DNA of 64,000 bases from the NCBI RefSeq assembly GCF_006442965.1, contig NZ_VFWX01000006.1, positions 124,001 to 188,000 of the forward strand. The letters run 5' to 3'. Shown here piece after piece: positions 56,595 to 63,190 of this stretch. How positions within the stretch are numbered: position 1 is the stretch's first letter; every line of letters starts with the position of its first letter. Source of the DNA: Mesorhizobium sp. CU3 (GTDB lineage: Bacteria; Pseudomonadota; Alphaproteobacteria; Rhizobiales; Rhizobiaceae). The translations under genes were made by a program, and so were the position numbers. The notes beneath the pieces were generated by a model. It was not told where the DNA came from, searched no databases, and saw only the letters and a program-made list of their open reading frames with translations.

Positions 56595-57482
56595 ATGGCC
56601 GCGCAACTGAAGTTCTCGCTGAACCACATGGCGACCCCCAGGCTCGACTGCCGTGCGTTCCTCGATCTCGCAGCCTCTCTTGGCTGTATCGGTGTCGAAC
56701 TTCGCAATGACCTGGCCGACAAGAAACTGTCGACCGCCGCATTTTTCGACGGCGAAGCGCCGACAGTGATAGGCAGCTACGCGCGATCGAAAGGGCTTCG
56801 GCTTCTCGGATTGTCGGAAGCTTACGGCTTCAACACATGGTCCGATGGAATGCGCGCAAAAGTGCAGCTGCTGATCGACCAGGCCGCGCAAGCCGGCGCC
56901 GAGTCGATCAGCCTCATTCCGCGTAACGACGCGCCGCAATATGCGGCAGGCGAGCGCGATGAGGCGCTACGCCGCTCGCTCGGTGAAATCCTGCCGATGC
57001 TGGCGAGAGCCGGTCTTGTTGCGCTGATCGAACCGCTCGGCTTCGTCACGTCGTCGCTGCGCCACAAGGCTGACGCCATCGCCGCGATCGAGGCTGTTGG
57101 AGGGGAGGCGCATTACAAACTCGTGCACGATACCTTCCACCATCACCTCGCAGGTGAGCGCGATATCTTCCCGGCATACACCGGCATTGTCCATATCTCC
57201 GGCGTCGTCGATCAGGGGTTGAGCACCGAGCAGATGCAGGACGGGCATCGGATCCTTGTCGATGATGGGGATCGGCTAGGCAATGTCGACCAGATAAGTG
57301 CTTTGCTGGACAACGGCTATGCCGGCGCGTTCTCCTATGAGCCGTTCTCGACAGAGGTCCACCGGCTGGCAAACCCGGCCGAAGCGATCGGCAGCAGCAT
57401 GGACTTCATCCGCGGCAGTCTTGAGGCTACTGGGCAGCTTACGGATGCGACGTCAGGCAAGACCGCTCGCCTAGACAAGTAA
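56595..57482 (+). CDS. MocC-like TIM-barrel sugar isomerase/epimerase family protein
   Basis: A 295-residue xylose-isomerase-like TIM barrel: LKFSLNHMATPRLDCRAFLDLAASLGCIGVELRNDL at the start, LIEPLGF with a metal-binding Glu, KLVHDTFHHHLAG with Asp/His ligands, and HISGVVDQG. It resembles MocC, required for rhizopine use, and IolE-type proteins. The reaction is uncertain. The ATG at 56595 is preferred to a TTG at 56580. Confidence 0.82.
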   Translation: MAAQLKFSLNHMATPRLDCRAFLDLAASLGCIGVELRNDLADKKLSTAAFFDGEAPTVIGSYARSKGLRLLGLSEAYGFNTWSDGMRAKVQLLIDQAAQAGAESISLIPRNDAPQYAAGERDEALRRSLGEILPMLARAGLVALIEPLGFVTSSLRHKADAIAAIEAVGGEAHYKLVHDTFHHHLAGERDIFPAYTGIVHISGVVDQGLSTEQMQDGHRILVDDGDRLGNVDQISALLDNGYAGAFSYEPFSTEVHRLANPAEAIGSSMDFIRGSLEATGQLTDATSGKTARLDK

Positions 57483-57512
57483 GAACTGAACTCCGACCCT
57501 GGGAGCAGCGCG

Positions 57513-58307
57513 ATGAGCACATCAGCCGATCGCAATTCGAAGACGCGCGCCATCGTCACCGGCGGCGCGCAAGGCATCGGCTTTGCCGTCGCCGAGGCGC
57601 TGGCTGACGAGGGCTGCCGCGCCCTGGCGCTCATCGGCCGCTCACAGGAGAAGGGAGACAAGGCGGTCGCGGCGCTGAAGAAGAGCGGCGTCGACGCCAT
57701 CTTCATCAGCGCCGATGTCGCCAAGGTCGCCGATTGCAAGCGCGCCGTAGCCACGGCAATCGCGCACTTCGGCACCATCAACGCGCTGGTCAACGCCGCC
57801 GCCACCTCTGCGCGCGGTTCGCTGGTCGAAACATCCGAGGAGACCTTCGACCAGATCTTTCAGACCAATGTGCGCGGTCCGTTCTTCCTGATGCAGGGCG
57901 TGGTGGCGCATCTCCTGGAAAAGAAAGCGCCGGGTTCGATCGTCAATGTCCTGTCGATGGCGGCGCATTGCGGCCAGTCCTTCCTGGCGCCCTACTCCTC
58001 CAGCAAGGGCGCGCTGGCGACGCTAACCAAGAATGTCGCCAGCGCCTACCGGAAGAACCGCATCCGCTGCAACGCGGTGCTGCCGGGCTGGATGGACACC
58101 GAAGGCGAGGCGATCGTGCAGAAGAAATGGCACGACGCGCCGGAAGACTGGCTGGAAAAGGCCGAGGCCTCGCAGCCCATGGGCCAGCTGGTCAAGCCGG
58201 CGCAGCTCGCCAGGCTGATCACCTACATGATCAGCCCGCAGGCCGGCGTCATGACCGGATCGCTGGTCGACTATGACCAGAACATCGCTGGCCTGATTGG
58301 GGAATAG
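57513..58307 (+). CDS. SDR family NAD(P)-dependent oxidoreductase
   Basis: A 264-residue short-chain dehydrogenase. The cofactor motif is TGGAQGIG (16-23), NAAAT follows, and the catalytic residues are Ser148 (in VLSMAAHCG) and Tyr161/Lys165 (in YSSSKGAL). It probably oxidises a hydroxyl or carbonyl of the cyclitol breakdown product. Last gene of the plus-strand catabolic run. Confidence 0.9.
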   Translation: MSTSADRNSKTRAIVTGGAQGIGFAVAEALADEGCRALALIGRSQEKGDKAVAALKKSGVDAIFISADVAKVADCKRAVATAIAHFGTINALVNAAATSARGSLVETSEETFDQIFQTNVRGPFFLMQGVVAHLLEKKAPGSIVNVLSMAAHCGQSFLAPYSSSKGALATLTKNVASAYRKNRIRCNAVLPGWMDTEGEAIVQKKWHDAPEDWLEKAEASQPMGQLVKPAQLARLITYMISPQAGVMTGSLVDYDQNIAGLIGE

Positions 58308-58433
58308 AGGCAGCCGAGTAGTCTCACGGTCCGGGTGACCGAGGGTGCGGGCTCAAGCCCACCCTTGCCTGTTGCCGCGACATCGCCGTTCGCCCATAGT
58401 CATGATTCTCTGAACAAACATGGGGGTGGGTTG

Positions 58434-58694
58434 ATGTCTGCGCCCAAAGACAACAGCTGGACTATTGCAGCGGCAAAAGCTCAGTTCGCCGAGGTTGTCG
58501 AGCGGGCGCAGCATGTGCCGCAGACGATCACCAGAAACGGCAAGCCAAGCGTGGTCGTCGTGTCGGCTGAAGAATGGCTTCGAAGGACCGGGCGAAAGGA
58601 TACGCTTGCGGGATTCCTGTTGGAGTCGCCGCTGCGCGGCTCCGATTTGGACCTTGAGCGTCAACGCGACGAACCGCGTGATCTGCGGCTGTGA
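58434..58694 (+). CDS. Phd/YefM-type orphan antitoxin
   Basis: An 86-residue protein beginning MSAPKDNSWTIAAAKAQFAEVVERAQ and then PQTITRNGKPSVVVVSAEEWLRR, the Phd/YefM antitoxin fold that binds DNA and represses its operon. A toxin gene (usually a PIN or ParE/Doc protein) normally overlaps its 3' end. Here none follows; an inverted-repeat element begins 10 bp after the stop. Possibly the toxin was lost or replaced. The start is the ATG at 58434. Confidence 0.8.
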   Translation: MSAPKDNSWTIAAAKAQFAEVVERAQHVPQTITRNGKPSVVVVSAEEWLRRTGRKDTLAGFLLESPLRGSDLDLERQRDEPRDLRL

Positions 58695-58704
58695 GCCGCC
58701 ATTC

Positions 58705-58894
58705 ACTTCGTCATCCACGGGCGGAGCAAGGAGCGAAGCGACGCGCGCAGACCCGAGGATCCATTCCGTTACGTCCGAGCGGTGCCAACGGTCCAGAATT
58801 CTGGCCCGTCGCATTTTTCGGCCAAGGTCACGGAATGGATCCCAGGGTCTTCGCGACGGAGCTTCGCTCCTGCTCCGCCCTGGGATGACGAAGT
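58705..58894. repeat. inverted-repeat element, copy 2
   Basis: ACTTCGTCATCC at the left end is mirrored by GGGATGACGAAGT at the right. The inner arms (GGGCGGAGCAAGGAGCGAAG on the left, GCTTCGCTCCTGCTCCGCCC on the right) match copy 1 at 5861-6087, including the ACGTCCGAGCG motif beyond the left arm. It has no ORF and abuts the orphan antitoxin gene. Confidence 0.78.
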
Positions 58895-58935
58895 CGCGAG
58901 GGTCGGCCCATCCAGAATTAGCCGCCATCAACCCC

Positions 58936-58963
58936 GTGACAAACGCCTGCGCATCGACTATAT
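58936..58963 (+). promoter_or_regulatory. candidate promoter of the aroG leader
   Basis: GTGACA (58936-58941) and CTATAT (58958-58963) are separated by 16 bp, close to the housekeeping -35/-10 consensus. Transcription would begin about 7 nt downstream, at or next to the ATG at 58971, so the leader peptide message would be nearly leaderless, as is known for rhizobial trpL. Confidence 0.55.
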
Positions 58964-59042
58964 GACCCGCATGATCAACCTGTCCGCCACCTATTGGTAC
59001 TTTAGCAGCTCGCTGGCGGCGGGAGGATTGCGCTCGATCTGA
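58962..59042 (+). CDS. aroG leader peptide with Tyr-Trp-Tyr-Phe codons
   Basis: A 26-codon ORF from ATG 58962 (or 23 codons from the in-frame ATG 58971), ending at TGA 59040-59042. It contains four consecutive aromatic codons, TAT TGG TAC TTT (58992-59003). Such a run in a short ORF upstream of a DAHP synthase gene, followed by a terminator, is the signature of ribosome-mediated attenuation. It is far too short for normal gene calling. Its product probably has no other function. Confidence 0.8.
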   Translation: MTRMINLSATYWYFSSSLAAGGLRSI

Positions 59043-59090
59043 AAATTCCAGATCAAAATCCGACAAGCCGCCAGACCTGGCGGCTTTTTT
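58984..59090 (+). promoter_or_regulatory. attenuator: pause hairpin, antiterminator and terminator upstream of aroG
   Basis: Segment 1 CCGCCA (58984-58989) can pair with segment 2 TGGCGG (59014-59019). Segment 2 extended, CTGGCGGC (59013-59020), can instead pair with segment 3 GCCGCCAG (59067-59074). Segment 3 can pair with segment 4 TGGCGGC (59078-59084) to form the terminator, followed by TTTTTT (59085-59090). The aromatic codons (58992-59003) lie between segments 1 and 2. A small stem GATCTG (59036-59041)/CAGATC (59049-59054) lies in the antiterminator loop. Stalling for lack of charged aromatic tRNAs would cover segment 1, free segment 2 and prevent termination. Confidence 0.82.
59065..59090 (+). 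terminator. aroG attenuator terminator hairpin
   Basis: AAGCCGCCA (59065-59073) and TGGCGGCTT (59078-59086) with a GACC loop and six T's. It lies 41 bp upstream of the aroG start codon, so it can only act as an attenuator for aroG, not as the end of an upstream gene; no gene on this strand ends just before it. Confidence 0.88.
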
Positions 59091-59130
59091 GTTTCAGCCG
59101 GCAGGTCTCCTAACCCAGGAGCAGAAAGCC

Positions 59131-60222
59131 GTGTTGACCACCACAGACGACCTTCGGGTCACCGAAATCAGAGCCTTGAGCACGCCCGACGAGGTGATGC
59201 GCGAGATACCGCGCTCACTCACCGCGACGCGCACCGTCGCCGCTTCGCGCAACGCAATTCATTCCATCCTTACCGGGGCCGACGATCGACTGCTTGTCAT
59301 TGTCGGCCCTTGTTCCATCCACGATCCGGTCGCGGCCGTTGACTATGCCAGCCGTCTGGCGGCGCTGCGCGAGACCCTGTCCGACCGGCTCGAGATCGTC
59401 ATGCGCGTCTATTTCGAGAAGCCGCGCACCACGGTCGGCTGGAAGGGGCTGATCAACGATCCCGACCTCGATGGCAGCTTCAACATCGAGAAGGGCTTGC
59501 GCATGGCGCGCAATGTGCTTTCGGCGGTCAACAATCTCGGCCTGCCGGCGGCGACCGAGTTCCTCGACATGACCATCCCGCAATACATCGCCGACCTCGT
59601 CGCCTGGGGCGCCATCGGCGCGCGCACCACCGAAAGCCAGATCCATCGCGAGCTGGCGTCGGGCCTCTCCTGCCCGGTCGGCTTCAAGAACGGCACCGAC
59701 GGGAATCTGCGGATCGCTGGCGAAGCGGTGAAGTCGGCCGCCCAGCCGCATCATTTCATGGCGGTGACCAAGGGCGGCCGCAGCGCCATTGCCGCCACCA
59801 CCGGCAATGAGGACTGCCATGTCATCCTGCGCGGTGGCGTCCAGCCGAACTTTGACGCGGCAAGCGTCGATGCGGCGGCGATCGAGCTTGGCCGCATCGG
59901 CATCGCGCCGCGGCTGATGATCGACATCAGCCACGCCAACTCCGCCAAGAAGCCGGAGAACCAGCCCAAGGTCGCGCATGACGTGGCCGGCCAGGTGGCG
60001 GCGGGCGACGAGCGCATCATCGGCGTCATGATCGAAAGCAACATCGTTGCCGGCCGACAGGATGTCGTGCCCGGCAAGCCGCTGACCTACGGCCAGAGCA
60101 TCACCGACGGCTGCATCGACTGGGCGACCACCGAGACGGTCCTGCACGGCCTCGCCGGCGCCGTCGAATGGCGCCGGTCGGCCAAGCGCGAGATGCTCGC
60201 GACCCGCCAAGGCGCGGCTTGA
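59131..60222 (+). CDS. aroG: 3-deoxy-7-phosphoheptulonate synthase (class I DAHP synthase)
   Basis: Condenses PEP with erythrose-4-phosphate, the first step of the shikimate pathway to Trp, Tyr and Phe. The 363-residue class I enzyme has VIVGPCSIHDPVAA, MRVYFEKPRTTVGWKGLINDPDLDGSF, GARTTESQIHRELASGLSCPVGFKNGTDG, and the metal-binding C-terminal ISHANSAKKPENQ. The start is GTG 59131, with AGGAG 9 nt upstream; in-frame codons further up fall inside the terminator. It is under the attenuator described upstream. Feedback specificity cannot be read from sequence. Confidence 0.95.
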   Translation: MLTTTDDLRVTEIRALSTPDEVMREIPRSLTATRTVAASRNAIHSILTGADDRLLVIVGPCSIHDPVAAVDYASRLAALRETLSDRLEIVMRVYFEKPRTTVGWKGLINDPDLDGSFNIEKGLRMARNVLSAVNNLGLPAATEFLDMTIPQYIADLVAWGAIGARTTESQIHRELASGLSCPVGFKNGTDGNLRIAGEAVKSAAQPHHFMAVTKGGRSAIAATTGNEDCHVILRGGVQPNFDAASVDAAAIELGRIGIAPRLMIDISHANSAKKPENQPKVAHDVAGQVAAGDERIIGVMIESNIVAGRQDVVPGKPLTYGQSITDGCIDWATTETVLHGLAGAVEWRRSAKREMLATRQGAA

Positions 60223-60230
60223 GCCCTCTT

Positions 60231-60287
60231 CCTTCTCCCCTTGTGGGAGAAGGTGGCTCGGCGCGCAGCGCCGAGACGGATGAGGGG
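60231..60287. repeat. 57-bp hairpin repeat, single copy
   Basis: CCTTCTCCCCTTGTGGGAGA, then AGGTGGCTCGGCGCGCAGCG and CCGAGACGGATGAGGGG. Two stems are evident: TCTCCC with GGGAGA, and CTCGGCGC with GCGCCGAG. The same unit occurs twice at 61792-61938. It follows the aroG stop by 8 bp and may terminate or protect its message. Confidence 0.75.
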
Positions 60288-60318
60288 CGTGAAGGAACGC
60301 GGCGTGGGCCTTTGATGC

Positions 60319-60954
60319 TCACGCCGCCCTCAAGCCCTCCCAAGCGGTGAACAGGGCAACCGCGAACAAGAGCAACCCGGCCGCTCGCCCCGTCAGGATG
60401 GTTGCCTTCGGATTGTCGATCAGCAGTCCACGGCTGCGGCCGGCGGTGACGGCGAGCCCGCCATAGATCGCCGCCTGCGTGGCAACCGTCAGCAATCCCA
60501 TCACCGTGGCCTGCATCCAGATCGGCCCGTAAGCCGGCTTCAGGAACTGCGGATAGACGGCAAGGATGAAGAGATAGGCCTTCGGATTGATCAGGCAGGT
60601 GACCAGGCCTTGCCGAAACGCCTTCCAGGAAGAGCGGCTTCCCGTGGGTCCGTCATCGCCGACGGTGATCGAACTGCGCATCAGTGAAATGCCGATATAG
60701 GCCATATAGGCGGCGCCGGCGATCAAGAGCGGCGTGAACAGGACCGGCACGAAATGCATCAGCAGGCCGACGCCGATCGCGCCGTTCAGCGTATGCACCG
60801 CGCCGCCCAGCATGATGCCGCCGGTGGCGGCCAGCCCCCTGTTGCTGCCGCCGGTCAGCGCATTGGCCAGCACGAACAGCATATCCATGCCCGGCACGAT
60901 GATGATGCCGAACAGCAGGATGAAGAAGAGCCAGAGGTTTTGTGCATAGTCCAT
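60319..60954 (-). CDS. LysE family translocator
   Basis: A 211-residue membrane protein of the LysE/RhtB exporter family with about six hydrophobic segments. GIIIVPGMDMLFVLANALTGGSNRGLAATGGI (residues about 17-48) is the family signature, then GAAYMAYIGISLMRS and FRQGLVTCLINPKAYLFILAVYPQF. Members export amino acids; the solute is unknown. It is divergent from the YafY-like regulator gene, which may control it. Confidence 0.88.
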   Translation of the reverse strand: MDYAQNLWLFFILLFGIIIVPGMDMLFVLANALTGGSNRGLAATGGIMLGGAVHTLNGAIGVGLLMHFVPVLFTPLLIAGAAYMAYIGISLMRSSITVGDDGPTGSRSSWKAFRQGLVTCLINPKAYLFILAVYPQFLKPAYGPIWMQATVMGLLTVATQAAIYGGLAVTAGRSRGLLIDNPKATILTGRAAGLLLFAVALFTAWEGLRAA

Positions 60955-61083
60955 GTCAGTTGCCTGTCGCCTCGCCCGGTCGTTTCGTTGCGGAATCTGT
61001 TGATTTTCAAGCCGATAGGCGGCTCTATAGGTGATTCCAACTGACGAGGGTGTGTCAGTTGCGTTCCGGCCGGGTGAGAAAAA

Positions 61084-61782
61084 ATGCGCAAGGCCTCGCG
61101 CCTGTTCGAGATCATCCAGATCCTGCGGCTGGCCAAGGGGCCGGTGACGGCGGCGACGATCGCCGAGCGGCTGGAAGTGACGGTGCGCTCGGTCTATCGC
61201 GATATCGTGGCACTGCAGGCGATGCGCGTGCCGATCGAGGGCGGGCGCGGCATCGGCTACATATTGCGCCCCGGCTTCGACCTGCCGCCGCTGATGTTTT
61301 CGATCGAGGAGATGGAGGCGATCGTCTTGTCGCTGGCGCTGCTTGAACGCACCGGCGACAGCGAGCTCAAGCAGGCGGCAAAGCGCGTCGTCGCCAAGAT
61401 CGCCGGCGCGGTGCCGGCGCCCTTGCGGCAGACGCTAGACGCCAACGCGCTGCATGCCTGGGGCTTTGCAGCACCGTCCGCCGCCGCGATCGATCTCGCT
61501 CTGGTCCGCCGCGCCATCCGCGACGAGGAAAAGCTCGACCTGTCCTATCGCGACGAAGCCGGCCGCGCCACGCGGCGCGTCATCCGCCCGATCGCGCTGA
61601 TCTACTATGCCGAGACGGTGAACACCGTGGCCTGGTGCGAATTACGCCAGGCCATCCGCAACTTCCGCAGCGACCGCATCGAGGATTGCTTGCCGACCGG
61701 CCTGTGGTTCAAGGGCGAAGGCGACCGGCTGCGGCAGATATGGGTGGATGGTTGGGAGATCAATGCGGCAGTTGGCGCCTAA
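61084..61782 (+). CDS. YafY-type regulator (HTH plus WYL domain)
   Basis: A 232-residue regulator. The N-terminal HTH is MRKASRLFEIIQILRLAKGPVTAATIAERLEVTVRSVYRDIVAL, followed by the linker GRGIGYIL and a WYL domain (DLSYRDEAGRATRRVIRPIALIYYAETVNTVAWCELRQAIRNFRSDRI). WYL domains are thought to sense small ligands or nucleic acids. It is divergent from the LysE-type exporter gene, a typical regulator-exporter pair. Confidence 0.88.
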   Translation: MRKASRLFEIIQILRLAKGPVTAATIAERLEVTVRSVYRDIVALQAMRVPIEGGRGIGYILRPGFDLPPLMFSIEEMEAIVLSLALLERTGDSELKQAAKRVVAKIAGAVPAPLRQTLDANALHAWGFAAPSAAAIDLALVRRAIRDEEKLDLSYRDEAGRATRRVIRPIALIYYAETVNTVAWCELRQAIRNFRSDRIEDCLPTGLWFKGEGDRLRQIWVDGWEINAAVGA

Positions 61783-61791
61783 CGCGATTTC

Positions 61792-61938
61792 CCTTCTCCC
61801 CTTGTGGGAGAAGGTGGATCGGCGCGCAGCGCCGAGACGGATGAGGGGTGTTCCAGCGGAGTGAGACGCCGGCTTTCCCTGGAGCACCCCTCATCCGTCG
61901 CCCTTCGGCGACACCTTCTCCCACAAGGGGAGAAGGGG
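61792..61938. repeat. two inverted copies of the 57-bp hairpin repeat
   Basis: A forward copy (61792-61848) and an inverted copy (61885-61938) form a ~147-bp near palindrome between the convergent YafY-like and Gfo/Idh genes. The outer stem parts are identical. The inner hairpin differs in sequence but keeps its pairing: CTCGGCGC/GCGCCGAG in the forward copy, GTCGCC/GGGCGAC in the inverted copy. That fits an RNA- or DNA-level structural role. Confidence 0.8.
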
Positions 61939-61947
61939 AAGCAGCAG

Positions 61948-63057
61948 CTACCGCACATCCACCCAGCGCTGTTCCTCGAACGACCTTGCCATGGCATGCA
62001 CGGTGCGCTCGATCTCCAGCCCCTCGTCGAAATCGATGATGCGCGCCGGCTTGCCGGCGATCCGCATCAGAAGCTCGCGGCATTCGATCATCTTGAGGTC
62101 GTTGAAGCCAAGGCCGTGGCCGGGCGCCGGGATGAAGGCGTCGTAGGGCTTGTGGTGCGGCGCCACCAGGATGGTGCGGTAGCCCTGCTCGGTCGGGCGG
62201 TCGGCGGTGAGGTAGAGCTGGAATTCGTTCATCCGCTCCTGGTCGTAGAGGATCGAGCCTTTCGACCCAAAAATCTGAATGGCGATGCGGCCCTTGCGGC
62301 CCCAGGCCGAGCGGTTGACCAAGAGCGTGCCGGCGACGCCGTTTTCGAGATGCATAAGCACGCTGGCGATGTCGTAGGTTTCCACTGCCCGGCGGCCACC
62401 GGAAGCAACCTTGCGGTCGGCATAGGGTTTCACCATGTCGCACATCACACGTGAAACGCGGCCGAACAGCGCCTTGATCAGCGACAACGGATGCACGGCG
62501 AAATCGTCGAGTGCGCCATAGCCTGAAGCCGCCTCATGTTTCCAGAAGAACAGAGCTTCGGGATCGGCCATGAAATCCTCATCCATCTCGATGCGGACCA
62601 GATTGACGTCGCCGATGATTTTTTCGTCCAGAAGCTGGCCGATGTGGCGGATCGCCGGGTTCTGGATGTAGTTGTAGCCAAGCGCGGCGACCTTGCCGGA
62701 TTTTTTCGCCGTCTTTGCCATCGCTTCCGCCTCGGCGAAGCTCGGCGCCATCGGCTTTTCGCACCACAGATGCTTGCCGGCCTCCAGGATGGCGATCGCC
62801 ATTTCGGGATGGAACTGGTTGGGCGTCGTCAGCGAAATGACGTCGACTTCGGGATCGTTGACCACCGCGCGCCAGTCGCCGGATGCCTTAGCGAAGCCGA
62901 ATTCACCGGCCTTGCGCCTGGCGAGTTCCTCATTCACCTCGCCCAGATGCACCAGTCTCGGCTTTTCGACATCGGGAAAGACGGTGCCGACCGCGTTCCA
63001 GGCGATGGCGTGGCACTTGCCCATGAAGCCCGTGCCGATGAGGCCAACTCCGACCAT
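61948..63057 (-). CDS. Gfo/Idh/MocA family oxidoreductase (inositol-type)
   Basis: A 369-residue NAD(P)-dependent dehydrogenase: GLIGTGFMGKCHAIAW with the Rossmann G-x-G-x-x-G, VISLTTPNQFHPEMAIA, WCEKPMAPSF with the catalytic Lys, and DDFAVHPLSLIKALFG. It resembles inositol or other sugar dehydrogenases of the IolX/MocA group. The start at 63057 has GGAGAG upstream. It is divergent from an RpiR-type regulator, as seen near rhizobial iol genes, so a role in inositol metabolism is likely but not proven. Confidence 0.85.
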   Translation of the reverse strand: MVGVGLIGTGFMGKCHAIAWNAVGTVFPDVEKPRLVHLGEVNEELARRKAGEFGFAKASGDWRAVVNDPEVDVISLTTPNQFHPEMAIAILEAGKHLWCEKPMAPSFAEAEAMAKTAKKSGKVAALGYNYIQNPAIRHIGQLLDEKIIGDVNLVRIEMDEDFMADPEALFFWKHEAASGYGALDDFAVHPLSLIKALFGRVSRVMCDMVKPYADRKVASGGRRAVETYDIASVLMHLENGVAGTLLVNRSAWGRKGRIAIQIFGSKGSILYDQERMNEFQLYLTADRPTEQGYRTILVAPHHKPYDAFIPAPGHGLGFNDLKMIECRELLMRIAGKPARIIDFDEGLEIERTVHAMARSFEEQRWVDVR

Positions 63058-63098
63058 TTCGATCTCTCCGATACAAGGATTTGATGTGGATGAATTAA

Positions 63099-63119
63099 TC
63101 CATTTCGAGAACAAATGGA
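63099..63119. promoter_or_regulatory. inverted repeat between the divergent Gfo/Idh and RpiR genes
   Basis: TCCATTT (63099-63105) and AAATGGA (63113-63119) are perfect 7-bp arms with a 7-bp spacer. GATTTG (63078-63083) and CAAATC (63125-63130) flank them. The site lies in the 133-bp shared promoter region and is a candidate operator for the RpiR-type regulator. Confidence 0.5.
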
Positions 63120-63190
63120 ACGTCCAAATCATTTTTTATGGTGTTCTTGCATGAACCGGCTATGATGGGGCAGGAGAGGGGGCAATCAAC

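Noticed and set aside
58782-59042. An 86-codon ORF read across the inverted-repeat element and the leader
   Set aside because: Only the last 23-26 codons lie downstream of the promoter candidate and show the aromatic codon run; the rest falls in the repeat element.
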